From Roseovarius salincola (lineage in GTDB: Bacteria; Pseudomonadota; Alphaproteobacteria; Rhodobacterales; Rhodobacteraceae): a stretch of DNA of 64,000 nt. The stretch lies in the NCBI RefSeq assembly GCF_026891095.1, contig NZ_JAPTNL010000003.1:267466-331465 (forward strand). Direction: 5' to 3'. How positions within the stretch are numbered: position 1 is the first letter of the stretch; every line of letters begins with the position of its first letter. Positions 44,201-54,300 of the stretch are shown in pieces. A program made the translations under genes and the position numbers. The notes below the pieces were generated by a model. The model made no database searches, was not told the origin of the DNA, and saw only the letters and a program-made list of their open reading frames with translations.

Positions 44201-45328
44201 GGTCGCGATCACCTCGGGTTGGAATAGCCAAGCGCTGTCCTTGTTTTCTTCGGGCTCCTCCTGTCCGTTGACCAGAAACAGCGTCACGAGACGATCGCCG
44301 TTGGCGTTCTTACCACGGACGGTTCCCTGCACGCGCACGTCGGGATTCTCGTCATCTGGCTTGCGTGAACTCAGCGGGCCTTCGGTCAGCGGAATGGTGA
44401 TAGTGCCACCGCATGGAACACGCTGCCAGACCCGCGCCTTTACCTCCTCCTGCCGCGTTTCGAGGACGTTGCCCTCTCCGTCACGGATTTTCCTGTTCAC
44501 GGATTTGGTATGGTCATGGTCGTGGACCCGGACATACTTGCCCCACCGCGCCTCGACCTCGATGGACTCGACATCGCCGTCGACACATAACGTGAAGCCA
44601 ATACTCGAGGGCACGAGGGACTGATTGCTGGCGGCGTCGATGTCTTCCGCAGCCTCGACCTCGGCATCCACACGCCCTGTCGTGGTTTCGAACTCGGCGC
44701 CCGTTTCGTGCCGCCCCGTATGGACCTGAAGGTCCTCGGGCTCCTCTTCGTCGCCCTCCACATCCAGCGGTCCTTCGAGACCTTCCAGCCCGCCGGTCGC
44801 AGCACTTCCGGGCTGTCTCGGCGCGAGTTTACCGACCAGATAGCGGTCCCGGACCCCCATATCGACGATCTGCTCGTGAGGGCCGTTCGCCGGCCCGAGC
44901 AAGTCGTCGGTGACGGCGAGCTGCAAGAGATCACGAATGTATTCTTGCGCCTCGATTTGAGGCAGGTCGTCAAACGGCAAACCGGTGAGGACAGGCACCG
45001 CGGCGACGAAGTCGTCCCATTGCAGGCGTGTGATCGCTCCCTTCGACGGTAGCGGAAGCCCGGCTTTTCCGAGGTCTGCTCCATCAGCACAAGCGCCCTG
45101 GCGATCGAAAAATACGGTGGTCACATCCGGACCTTCGCGTAGTCGCAATACCCTACCGATGCGCAATGGCTTGCCGGACTCGTCGATAACCAAGATACCG
45201 TCGTGCTCGGCGACGCCGGACTTCAGAGTACCGACCCGCGCCAGAGCTACGGAATAGTCTTCGTATGCCTGCGCGTCGGTCTTCGCTTCAGACCCGATCA
45301 CCAACCATGCATTCGAAGTGTTTGTCAT
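41273..45328 (-). CDS. drmA: DrmA, DISARM helicase
   Basis: 1351 aa. Walker A PTGGGKT is at 628-634 and the motif II box DEFH at 887-890, with a CPWC zinc knuckle (753-756) and helicase C-terminal motifs (LATNMLSVGVDVNRLGLMV, ATSRVGR) further on. The large N-terminal domain is typical of DrmA. It is the ATPase partner of DrmB in the DISARM core. A ~130-residue acidic stretch (about 180-240) is notable. It overlaps drmB by 4 bp and follows the GHKL gene after 9 bp. Confidence 0.93.
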   Translation of the reverse strand: MTNTSNAWLVIGSEAKTDAQAYEDYSVALARVGTLKSGVAEHDGILVIDESGKPLRIGRVLRLREGPDVTTVFFDRQGACADGADLGKAGLPLPSKGAITRLQWDDFVAAVPVLTGLPFDDLPQIEAQEYIRDLLQLAVTDDLLGPANGPHEQIVDMGVRDRYLVGKLAPRQPGSAATGGLEGLEGPLDVEGDEEEPEDLQVHTGRHETGAEFETTTGRVDAEVEAAEDIDAASNQSLVPSSIGFTLCVDGDVESIEVEARWGKYVRVHDHDHTKSVNRKIRDGEGNVLETRQEEVKARVWQRVPCGGTITIPLTEGPLSSRKPDDENPDVRVQGTVRGKNANGDRLVTLFLVNGQEEPEENKDSAWLFQPEVIATAHGTAQDSAIFRRRLAVPTDGDDPERDALEMVYRRQVEFAVGHGVAVHADTRAGDPERATLVRTEVMPQYEVPVTETPGLRPEDRFAMQEMIADGHLDMEVLADMERADLTAALQKLADDYGAWIDEQRARIGEEITNHDAQAVQALDRCKDIKQRLEEGIAVLADTGDERPLEAFRFANRAMARQRIHSMFALSRRRGENKPLSEFEVRKNRSWRPFQLAFVLLSLPSLADPLHRDRTEPHQALADLLWFPTGGGKTEAYLGVAAFAMAIRRLHRKIDGYDGTRGLGVIMRYTLRLLTLQQFQRASTLICAMEVIRRDAIANGDARLGRSPFTIGLWVGNKVTPGTTEDSHRAIQDIRDPDKYDEGNSSPAQLTSCPWCGTEIFDKRDIEVDKARKRTILYCGDKKGRCAFSKGQSSQEVHPGLPVVVVDEEIYHRPPSMMIATVDKFALMAWRGEARTLFGRATSACPRHGLLWPEADCNGNHRAYKGLPTTSVQTISPLRPPDLIIQDEFHLISGPLGTMVGLYETAIDELSGWKSGGHVVRPKIVASTATVRKAPEQVNNVFMRRVAVFPPHGLDISDNFFSIQRPIDQIPGRRYLGICSPGSSRPAMLIRVYTAFLTASQELFDRFGQAADPYMTTVGYFNSLRELGGMKRLAEDDVQTRSYRVQMSMVDRPGLAQRSVSNIGELTSRVSSRDIPKRLDQLEVKFKARFDPAAGKYVTEWEESDDRSVDVVLATNMLSVGVDVNRLGLMVVNGQPKGTAEYIQATSRVGRASPGLVCTVLTWARPRDLSHYETFEHYHSTFYKHVEAQSVTPFSPRAMDRGLTGALVSVARLANEEFNSNTGAGALDRTDNDAICHAASVLVERAWNVTQESKIKSLANTEIKSRIDEWCSEAKKGGRTLAYEKKGSGKDTMVALLKTPGIKAWDDFTVPMSMREVEPGVRLVMNKLRGGAGPDWMPPAAGNDDDGEEGS

Positions 45329-45337
45329 GGCCGGCCC

Positions 45338-47344
45338 CTACAATCTCTCGACAATTTTTTCGAGCCGGTCGAGTTCCTTGCTCTTTTTCAGATAGTCGTC
45401 ATAGGATGTTTGCGCGCCCGCGATGAGAGAGTCGTAGTGAACGATCCGGCTCCCCGGCGAAATCGCATCCATCGAGGACTTCACACGGTTCGGATTGCTG
45501 GTTTCCTCGTCTACGGGTTTCCCGACAACGAAAATTACTTCGATGTTCGGTGAAGCGTCGCCCTGGGCGGCGAGTATTTTCCTCAATTTGTCGACATAAG
45601 TCTGCCCCTGCTCCTGGAGTTCCAGAAGCTTCATTTTTCTACCGGCTTTCTTGAGTTCGACGATAATGTGCTTTCCGGCATTCGTCCGGTAGGCGATATC
45701 GACGCGGCCGAGTTTCTCCTTCTCAGTCAGGTCATCGACTATCACACCCTCCGTCGCGAGACGCGACTCCATGATCTGGCTATCGGTGGCGCGTTCCCAC
45801 GCGGGATCAAGCAGCCACAGGTGATCGAACAAATATTGTTGAAGTACTTTTTCCTTCGCATCCTCGTCGACGATCTCCTGAAAATCGTTGATCGCATCGA
45901 GACGCGACTTGACGATATCGCGATAGAGTGAGGCTTCGAGCGCGTCGCGGTCCGCAAGCACGGAAAGAAGTTTGTCGACATCATGAACGCTCTCGACGAA
46001 CTCGTCCGCCGATCCCCGGATTCTCATGCGTTCGAATGCGAGGATTCCGTGCCTATACAATAGCTTGCGGTCGTCATCCTCGTCGACCGGCAACGCACTG
46101 AGCTTCGCGATCAGCGTCTCCGCGCTTTTTCTGAAGCCGTCGGGCAGGCTTTCGAACCACTCCTTGAGCGCGGGCGATGTCTCTTGCGCATCCTGGACTT
46201 CGTGCTTGCGGCGCCATTCGGTCCAGCGCCGTTCGACTTGACTCAGGCGGGATCGCAGGAACGCGATCAGCTGGGCGTACCGCGGATCGTCCTCCTGCAC
46301 ACGTTGGCGATCGCTGGTCGCGATATCGGGTTCGTCGTCGTCATCTAGAAAGTCCGCCTCGATCTGACCGGTGAGATACTTGGTGTAGAGACGGCCATCA
46401 TTGACCTTGTCGAGTATGTTCTCGTGAAACAGGCGCCCGCGGGCGAAGACAACGATACCGTTGAGGTTGCCCGTATCCTCGCTGTCGAGCTGTTTCGGCT
46501 TACGGGCCGTGCCGATCCACCCTTTGACGTTCCAGTCTTCCTCCCAACCGTCAAATCGACTGGGTAGCCTCTCCTGCTCCTTGACCCGAGGGATTGATCC
46601 CGGCTCGGGCTCGAAGTCGCCCATGGTCCAGAGGAACTGGACGATCGGCAAATCACCCCGTTCTTCCGTCGTGACAGGCTGCCCGTCGATCATGATTTTG
46701 AAGTCGTACAGCTCGCCGATCACCGAGAAGCGACGGGCCAGTCGTTTCCGAAGGGCCGCGGCACCGCGACCGAGTCGCTGGCGTTTGATATCGCGCAGGA
46801 CGATTTTCGTTCCCTCGGTGACGTCGATCTCTTCGGCGGGAAGCGCATCCGGAGCATAGTGGCGCTCTTTTCGGTTCACGGACTCCTTGATGCCGTCGAC
46901 ACTCATCCGGAGACCGTGGGCTTCGCCATCTTTGGAGGATTGTACATCGATCCGGTCCGCGATCGAAAACAGCGACAATTTCCCAAGACCTTTGCGACCC
47001 ATGACTTGACGCCCTTTGGCCGTGGTTCTGCCGTGCGCCGCATCTTCTTCCCGCCTGCGATAGCCGACACGCAGATACTTGTCGTTCATGTCGGCGACAT
47101 TCATGCCTATGCCGTCATCAATGATTTCGATCCAATCGCCGTTGGGGTCGATCGAAATCACAACGTTCTCGGCGTCAGCGTCCCAAGCGTTCGCGACCGC
47201 CTCTGTCAGGACGGCAGCGATGTTGCTATAGAGATTAATGCCGAGATGATCAAGAACGTTTAGATCGACCGTCATCCGATAGATGTCGTCGGCTCCTGTA
47301 CCCTTATTGCTGCTCGCTATCGTGTTTTCGCTCACAACCGTCAT
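45338..47344 (-). CDS. GHKL ATPase fused to a PD-(D/E)XK-like domain
   Basis: 668 aa. The N-terminal ATPase has all Bergerat-fold boxes: N box EAVANAWDADA (48-58), G1 DDGIGM (76-81) and G2 GRKGLGKLSLF (116-126), as in Hsp90/MutL/MORC-type proteins. After a long helical middle, VDIAYRTNAGKHIIVELKK supplies Asp549, Glu563 and Lys565, a nuclease-type D...ExK triad. It is not one of the named DISARM components but sits inside the operon with a 4-bp overlap to drmMI. It may gate nuclease action on invading DNA. Confidence 0.8.
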   Translation of the reverse strand: MTVVSENTIASSNKGTGADDIYRMTVDLNVLDHLGINLYSNIAAVLTEAVANAWDADAENVVISIDPNGDWIEIIDDGIGMNVADMNDKYLRVGYRRREEDAAHGRTTAKGRQVMGRKGLGKLSLFSIADRIDVQSSKDGEAHGLRMSVDGIKESVNRKERHYAPDALPAEEIDVTEGTKIVLRDIKRQRLGRGAAALRKRLARRFSVIGELYDFKIMIDGQPVTTEERGDLPIVQFLWTMGDFEPEPGSIPRVKEQERLPSRFDGWEEDWNVKGWIGTARKPKQLDSEDTGNLNGIVVFARGRLFHENILDKVNDGRLYTKYLTGQIEADFLDDDDEPDIATSDRQRVQEDDPRYAQLIAFLRSRLSQVERRWTEWRRKHEVQDAQETSPALKEWFESLPDGFRKSAETLIAKLSALPVDEDDDRKLLYRHGILAFERMRIRGSADEFVESVHDVDKLLSVLADRDALEASLYRDIVKSRLDAINDFQEIVDEDAKEKVLQQYLFDHLWLLDPAWERATDSQIMESRLATEGVIVDDLTEKEKLGRVDIAYRTNAGKHIIVELKKAGRKMKLLELQEQGQTYVDKLRKILAAQGDASPNIEVIFVVGKPVDEETSNPNRVKSSMDAISPGSRIVHYDSLIAGAQTSYDDYLKKSKELDRLEKIVERL

Positions 47345-50300
47345 TTATGGCTACCTCCCGCAGAGAAAAGATCGCCTGAGTCGGCGATCACCGCCCGGGG
47401 TGCCGAGTCCGCTTTTGATCGGCCCTTTTCTTCGGCCTCGCTACGCAAACTGTTCAAGCTCACCAACCTCGTTAACAATTCCAATCGTGCACCTTCAGAA
47501 ATCGCAAACCGAGTCCGGTCTGTTTTTGGCAAACTTGAGATTTCTCTAAAGTCATGTTCCAGCTCTACGCCCTGCCAGTCGTACGCCCTAGTCACGGCAA
47601 CATCGAGAGCCGCGAAGATCTTTCTAAATTCGAGCACGGCGCCTTCATCGCAAGACGGGTCATGAAGAAGATTATAAAATTTGGTGAAGCCAACACCCAA
47701 AGAAGAGGAAATCGCCTGCCGAGCATCATAATATTCTTTCGATATCTCTTCCAAGTTTTGAAAGTTTCCCGCTGGAATCGGGAACGTATCGAGCGCCTTA
47801 GACGTCGAGTAAGACAAAGTTACACCTCTAGCTCCCGAGCGCCACCGCGCCCAAGCGTCGTGAATCGACGACTGAAGCACTCCAAAAGCCCAGAAATCCT
47901 CATAGAATATCGCCTTTGTTTTCTGATTAAAAACGGCTTTTCCGGAATACCTGTGTATGGCCAGATACTTGGAAACTGAGGGCATCACTAAGTAGACTGA
48001 ACCTGAAGCTTGCGCAGTTCTGAGCTTCGGACGCATGTCCCAGAACTTCCAATAACAATCCTGGTGAATTTGACCCGACTGACAATCTCTAAATGGCTTT
48101 ACAAGTTCCTGAACCCGAGAAACTGCAATAGGCCAAGCTTCTATCTCAGTTCTAGACCTGTCCTCGAAATCGATACACCAACGCTTCGCTTCCAGCTTCG
48201 GAAGCTCCATTAGGTCATCGCCACCAAAATATGGCCTAATTATTTCGCGATAATGAAACCCATGACTGAGGAGGTTTTCGACTTCAACTTCATCCAATAC
48301 AAAACCTTCACCCATGAGCTTGAAGCCATCAGACTTGACATCGCGCATAGACTTGAGCTTATGAACTTCAAGGTCGACGAACTCGTCCAGAGATGACGAA
48401 ACGTAGGGCACGCTCTTCCCGGAAAGTGTCCTGTCTCCTTCCCAAGCCCCCTTCGTAATGACGAACACGCTCACCACGATTGACGCGCCTCCCGGCCAAG
48501 GCAAGTCGGGCTGAGCGTGAATTACAATCCCGTCACACTTCATTATCTGCTGAAGTCCAACTTCCCGGTTTCCAGTGTCTTTAATGGCGTTTGTGGTAAC
48601 CAACCCGACACAAGCCGTAGCTCGGCAGAGAGAGAAAGACCTTAGCAAGAAGTAGACTGCCAAATCAGGCGACCCTCGGACATGATTTCTCACATGATCT
48701 AGAAACGTATAATATGAAGCTCCAAAATTGGACGATATTATTCGGCCACCCATGTATGGCGGATTCCCGACCACAGCATCAAAGCCGGCATTAACTCGAC
48801 AAAATACTTCAGGGAATTCGAGCGGCCAGTGAAAAGGGTTTCTGGCAGACTTTCCGGCTGCGAGACCGATGCTAAGTCCATTTTCGGCTCGCCGGCGCAA
48901 GAGTCCTGTCGCGTCGCTGTCACCACCTATAGCCTTGCCCGCTTCGATTGAAAGTGAGGTCGCGTCGATGGCTTTCTTACCGGCGGCTAGTGCCTCAGCC
49001 ACCAGGGCGTCCGCAATGAATTCCGGAAGGCGCAACTTTTTTCGGGCCATATTGTCGAGTCCGGCCATCTCTTCGACGTCGCGAATATCTCGAATCGGCC
49101 GGTTACGGAGATCAGTACGAAGCGCCACAGCTTCGGATACAGCTTCATCAATATCTGCAGCAAAAAGATTTCTCGCACTGTTCTTCGTCGGCGCCATCTC
49201 AAGACAAAGCAGCTGGTTTAGCTCGCGGATGCCCAGCAGGCTGTCCCCTGCCCGAAGATTGTGGTCCAGAAACCCAAAGGGCCTGCCCTTTGCCAACGTC
49301 ACCAGCCAAATCGAGAGCTTCGCCAACTCGACCGCTAGCGGATTGACGTCAACACCGTAAAGGCAACGCTCCGCAATGAGGCGACGAGCCGTCAGCAACC
49401 TTTCTTCCGGGTCGTTACGTAGCGGTTCATAGCCGTTTTGTTTTTCGACGACGATGCCGTCAGCCGTAACGGCATTTCCCGTCCCTTCGGCGTCCGCCCA
49501 CGCTTCGACCAACCGCTCGGCGAGCCAACGGCAAACCTGCACCAAGAACGCACCGGAACCCATCGCCGGATCGCAAATCTTAAGGTCGAGCAGCTCGGCC
49601 GGTGATTTCAGCTTCCACTCTTCGCGCGGTATGCCCTCCGAAGGCCCCACATAAACGATCGGTTCGAGCGTTTCCTTGACGATCGCCTCGGTCAAGGACT
49701 TCGGGGTGTAATGCGTGCCAGACTCCCGCCGATCGCTGCCGCTCGTCACCATGAAAGTCCCGACCGGATAGGCCAGCGGGTACCCCCAACGGTCAGTACG
49801 GAGCAAATGGAAGTAAGGCTTGATCCTATCCCGTAGGTCTGTGCTTCCGTGACAGGCCGTGAGCAACTTGTCCGCGTCCGATGCGTCCACGGCTTTCGTG
49901 AGATCGTTTCTCACCCGACTGGCCGAACTACCGGTGCGCTCCTTGAGCAAGCCGGCAACAGCATCGTCGCCCTTGGCCGCGACTTCCTCGACCTCGTCCA
50001 ACGTCACCCAGGGTTTCTTGGCATTTTTCGTCGCATCGAGATCAAGCGTTACGTGGTCCGCGCGCACAACGGTACGTTCCAGCAAGCCCTCATAAACATA
50101 ACCGATTTGCTCTACATCGAGCGCCCGGTACGATAGCGCACGTCCTTGGAAAAGTTGTACGGCGTCGAGCAGCAGAAGGACTGTCCGATTGTCGATCGGT
50201 AGCGGGGTCGCCGCATCCTTCCGCCAATCGGTTCCGCGCGCACGCCCCTCAAGGAATGGATAGCGGTCGGGATCGAAAAGCGAGCCACCTAGCGCTGGCA

Positions 50301-51366
50301 TCCTCAGGGCTTCGTGCTCTATGCCGCCATAAACGGCACGGAAGATCGCCAATAACCGTGACCAAGCGTCGTTCCGCCGCTCCAATATTTCTTCGGATTC
50401 GGCGCGCAGTTGCATGCGAAGAGTCGATACGGCGTAGTTGGCCTCGTATCGCTCGTCACCAAGCAACAACAAGCCACGCTCTTCTGCCGAGAGAAGAAAC
50501 ACGATGCGCATCATGACGGTCAAGCCGGCTTCGTAGAGAGCGGTTGGTTCGATGCCGGCCAAAAGCTCCCGATTTCTGTCGACGTCGGCGCGATCCAGCG
50601 ACTGGATCAAGACCTCGACGGCACGTCGGACCTGTTCGCCGAGCGCGTCGGTCACCTCGTCCTGTAACTTAAGAGAGGCGTCGAGCAGCGCGGGTAGTTG
50701 GTCGTCCTTGCCTACGAAGAACCGGCGCACACCGAGCAAATTCACGAAAGCCTGCAGGGTTTTCGGTTCCTGGCTCCAGAGGCGAGCATACCAGCTCGCG
50801 AATGTCGTCACGGCTCCGACCGGCGCGTCAACGAGCATCCAGCGCTCACCGTTCGTTACGAGACCCAACCGCGTTCCCGTCGCGCGGCATAACTCCACCA
50901 GGCGTTCGGCCGGTGACGTCGCCCACCCGTCTCCCCGAACGGGTTCGTCCAGAGGACGATCGGGGTCCCAAACCGAGATAAGCATCAGCGGATTGTTCGC
51001 CTCACGGTCATCGACGACCGCATAGTCCGGCATTAGTGTGAGATCATGCTCCGGTACGCGATGGCACAGGCCATCTCCGAGTTCATTCCCGGATTTGAGG
51101 ATATCTCCGGCTCCGTCTTCGTCGAGTTCGAGGCCTTGGCGTAATACGAGGTCGATCCAGGCTTGGTGCAAATCGGACAGATCGGCATCTTCCAACTCTT
51201 TCGCTTCCCGCCATTCGTCATAGGCTTGGCGGAGTAATCTTCGTTTGTCGGACGCAACGTCTTCCAGACCTTGAGGAAAGGCATCTTTCAGGACGGGTTC
51301 AGCCAGAAAAGGACCGGATATTTCGAGAAGGGCCAGCCATTCTCCGTGCATGCTCATTTCGGTCAT
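47341..51366 (-). CDS. drmMI: DrmMI-type N6-adenine DNA methyltransferase
   Basis: 1341 aa. Motif X region THYTP (551-555), motif I DPAMGSGAFL (599-608) and catalytic NPPY (868-871) define an N6-adenine methyltransferase with class gamma-like order. The N-terminal ~500 residues resemble the helical region of Type IIG-type enzymes, with a degenerate nuclease-like segment (LGLVTNGERWMLVD about 168-180). The C-terminal part is a target-recognition domain. In DISARM class 1 this enzyme marks host DNA as self. It overlaps drmD and the GHKL gene by 4 bp each. Confidence 0.9.
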   Translation of the reverse strand: MTEMSMHGEWLALLEISGPFLAEPVLKDAFPQGLEDVASDKRRLLRQAYDEWREAKELEDADLSDLHQAWIDLVLRQGLELDEDGAGDILKSGNELGDGLCHRVPEHDLTLMPDYAVVDDREANNPLMLISVWDPDRPLDEPVRGDGWATSPAERLVELCRATGTRLGLVTNGERWMLVDAPVGAVTTFASWYARLWSQEPKTLQAFVNLLGVRRFFVGKDDQLPALLDASLKLQDEVTDALGEQVRRAVEVLIQSLDRADVDRNRELLAGIEPTALYEAGLTVMMRIVFLLSAEERGLLLLGDERYEANYAVSTLRMQLRAESEEILERRNDAWSRLLAIFRAVYGGIEHEALRMPALGGSLFDPDRYPFLEGRARGTDWRKDAATPLPIDNRTVLLLLDAVQLFQGRALSYRALDVEQIGYVYEGLLERTVVRADHVTLDLDATKNAKKPWVTLDEVEEVAAKGDDAVAGLLKERTGSSASRVRNDLTKAVDASDADKLLTACHGSTDLRDRIKPYFHLLRTDRWGYPLAYPVGTFMVTSGSDRRESGTHYTPKSLTEAIVKETLEPIVYVGPSEGIPREEWKLKSPAELLDLKICDPAMGSGAFLVQVCRWLAERLVEAWADAEGTGNAVTADGIVVEKQNGYEPLRNDPEERLLTARRLIAERCLYGVDVNPLAVELAKLSIWLVTLAKGRPFGFLDHNLRAGDSLLGIRELNQLLCLEMAPTKNSARNLFAADIDEAVSEAVALRTDLRNRPIRDIRDVEEMAGLDNMARKKLRLPEFIADALVAEALAAGKKAIDATSLSIEAGKAIGGDSDATGLLRRRAENGLSIGLAAGKSARNPFHWPLEFPEVFCRVNAGFDAVVGNPPYMGGRIISSNFGASYYTFLDHVRNHVRGSPDLAVYFLLRSFSLCRATACVGLVTTNAIKDTGNREVGLQQIMKCDGIVIHAQPDLPWPGGASIVVSVFVITKGAWEGDRTLSGKSVPYVSSSLDEFVDLEVHKLKSMRDVKSDGFKLMGEGFVLDEVEVENLLSHGFHYREIIRPYFGGDDLMELPKLEAKRWCIDFEDRSRTEIEAWPIAVSRVQELVKPFRDCQSGQIHQDCYWKFWDMRPKLRTAQASGSVYLVMPSVSKYLAIHRYSGKAVFNQKTKAIFYEDFWAFGVLQSSIHDAWARWRSGARGVTLSYSTSKALDTFPIPAGNFQNLEEISKEYYDARQAISSSLGVGFTKFYNLLHDPSCDEGAVLEFRKIFAALDVAVTRAYDWQGVELEHDFREISSLPKTDRTRFAISEGARLELLTRLVSLNSLRSEAEEKGRSKADSAPRAVIADSGDLFSAGGSHK

Positions 51367-54300
51367 AACGCGCCTCCATGAGCCATCGAATCAGGTAGCA
51401 GCAATATGACGGCAACAGGAAATGTGCGGGCGGTGAACCCGTCATAACGAGCTTCGATCGCAGCGATCTCCCTTTCTTTTTCTTCTGGTATGCCTGCAAG
51501 TCGGGCCCTTAGGGCATCAATGTCGCGACGCACTTGAGTACGTTCGTCCTCATGAAGCTGGCTGATCCAGTCCAGCTGTTCCGGACGGGTATCTTTCGCG
51601 ATCTCGTTCTCGATCGCTGCACTCAGATCATCGAGCACCGTTCCTATGTTTCTGATCTCCTGGTCTTTACGGGTGCCAAGAGTGTTCTCGAGGTTCCGCA
51701 GCCTATCACGTGAACGTGCCTCGACAGTCTGCATGATCGATTCCTTGAACTTCGTGAAGCGCTCGGCCAACGCCTCGAAGGCATCGGTTGATGGCGTCGC
51801 GGGAGAGGCGCCCTCCAGCCACTCGTTCACGCGTGTGACCCGTTGCTCCCGCGCGAACGTGTCCTTACGGAGATAGCCCCCCGCAACAGTGAGTTCTTCA
51901 TGAAGCCTGTGATGATTACCTCCCGTAATGACAAGCCGGGAGACGACAGCGGCGGCGGGTGTTTCCAACAATGCGTCTGGGATCGCACGGACATCGACGC
52001 GGTGGAGTCTCTTCACGTCGTCTTGCGCCCAAATCTCGGCGCGCATCAGCCGCAAGCACATCTGCACGAGCCGATGGTTGAGGTGAACGAGAACGACGTC
52101 GTCCCGTCCTTTGGCTACCCCATGATCGAACGTAATCGGTCGTATCGTTCCAGTATGCGGGTGGCGAAGCCCCTCCATGCATCGGGACCACGATCCCGTC
52201 AAAGCCGGCATATTAAAGACAGTCCCAGCCGGCGCACCGTCCAGGTGCACTGGTTCGAGAGCAGGCCTCTCCGCGAGGGCCAAACCGGTTTTCACCGCCG
52301 CGCAAATTCTGTCGGGTGTGAGGTGAAAATCCTTTCTGGTTTCCATCAGGCGGTCGTGTAGTTTCGCGATCCTGTCCTTGAGTTCACGCTCGGCGCGCAC
52401 GAATTTTCTCGCTTTTGCCGCTCTCGCCTCAGCAACGCGGGTGTCGAGCTGCTTGCGGGTCCCTTCGATCAGACCCGCCATCTGTGGCGCGATGACCGGA
52501 TTAACGCTCCCCATGTCTTCGCGCATCGACTCCAGCTTGGTCAGTGCACGAATGATGTCTTGCTCGTGACCCCCAAGGCTGTCTCCTTCGGCCGCACCGC
52601 CATCGACGGGATGCCAAATAAGTACCTCCCCGTACTTCTGGCCGTGCCGATCTATCCGGCCGTTTCTCTGCTCCATGACGTTGGGGTTGTAGGGAATTTC
52701 AACATGAATCAAGCAGTTACAGTAATTCTGTAGGTCGATTCCTTCTGCAGCTGCATCGGTCGCCAGCAAGATGCGGACATCCGAGTCTTTGGGGTTGGTC
52801 TGGAACGCGGCTTTGACCTTCTCGCGCTCTTCCTGGTCCATTCCGCCATGTATCGTCGCGAGACGGTCACCTCCAAAGTCGTGCGACGCCAGAATGCGCT
52901 GGAGCCATTGATGTGTTGACCGGTACTCCGTGAAGAGAATGACGCGCCGCTCGTTCCACTTCCCATTTTCTCTAAGATTTTCTTCGATCCACGATACGAT
53001 TGCCTTGGCCTTCGAATCCGGCTTATTCGCGGCCCGCTGGGCCCAATCGCGCATCCTGTCTATCAGCGCGTGCTGTTCGTCCGTTAGCGGAGCACTGCGT
53101 TTGCTGGCTTCTTGTATGGCCTCTTCCTGCGCGGCTTCCGCCTGCCGATCGTCTGCATAATCCTCCTCGGCTTTCATGATCGCTCTTCGCAGAATGCGAT
53201 CACCGAGCACATTAGCGTCCTGCGAGCGGGCGCCGGATGTTACCGTTTGGATATGCTTCTCCAAAGTTGACGCAAAAGCTGCTGGTGAAGAGAACAATCT
53301 CTTCTTCAGCAACGTGTTGACGAACTTGGTGCCGGTATGGGATTTCTCGTCAGTCGAACCCTCTCGACTCTTGCAGTATCGATCCAGCGTCGCGTGTATC
53401 GAACGCTCGTCATCCGTGAACGGCACCGACAGTGCCTTGAGGCACCGGCGCGGGTACAGAGGTTTTCCGTCGCTATCGATCAAATCGGTTTTCAGCCGTC
53501 TGACCATCACCTGCGAAAGCTGCCTCTCGTCGGGCATGATGTTACGGGAGAAGCGCTGGTTATCGAGCAACTCAAGCAATGATGTGAACGACTCGGTATA
53601 CCCGTTGTGAGGGGTTGCTGTCAGGAAAAGCCGGTGCTGAAAATGAGGGGCGATCCTTCTGATCAAGCGCGTTCTCTGGCTTTCGATAACGTAGTTTGCC
53701 GAACCCGCAGGAGCGACGTTGTGAGCTTCGTCGACAACGAGAATGTCGAATTTACGCGGATATGTCGGATGCACCGGCAAGACATCTCGCATCATTCGTA
53801 GAGGATCACCGGCTTTGAGCCAGTCGATCGAGGTGATCAAGCGGGGATAAGATGTCCAGGGGTTCGCGTGGATTCCCCGATCCCGTCGAAGTTGCTTGAT
53901 GTAGTCGGTATTGACGATCCGGAACTCGAGACCGAACTTTTCCAGCATCTCGACACGCCACTTCTCTTGAAGAGATGCAGGACAAACGACGAGTGCCGTT
54001 CGTGCACGATGGCGCAGCAACAGCTCTTGTATGACGAGCCCGGCCTCTATGGTCTTGCCCAGACCGACATCGTCCGCGATCAAGAGGTTGGCTCTCGCCA
54101 TTTCTATCGCGCGAACCATCGGGTCGAGCTGAAAATCTTCGATGCTCACGCCGCTTCTGAATGGGGCCTGCAGGAAGCCACGGTCGGCATTCGTGGCTGC
54201 GCCCCATCGCACCGCGTCCAGAAACGCTTCCAGTTCGGTAGTGTCGTCCTGCCCCGTGATCGATGGCAGACCTGCCTTTTCGATGACGTGCGCACCCGGT

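Noticed and set aside
47341..51366. Possible BREX PglX rather than DrmMI
   Set aside because: No BREX partners (brxA, brxB, brxC, pglZ, brxL) are present, while drmA, drmB, drmC and drmD are.
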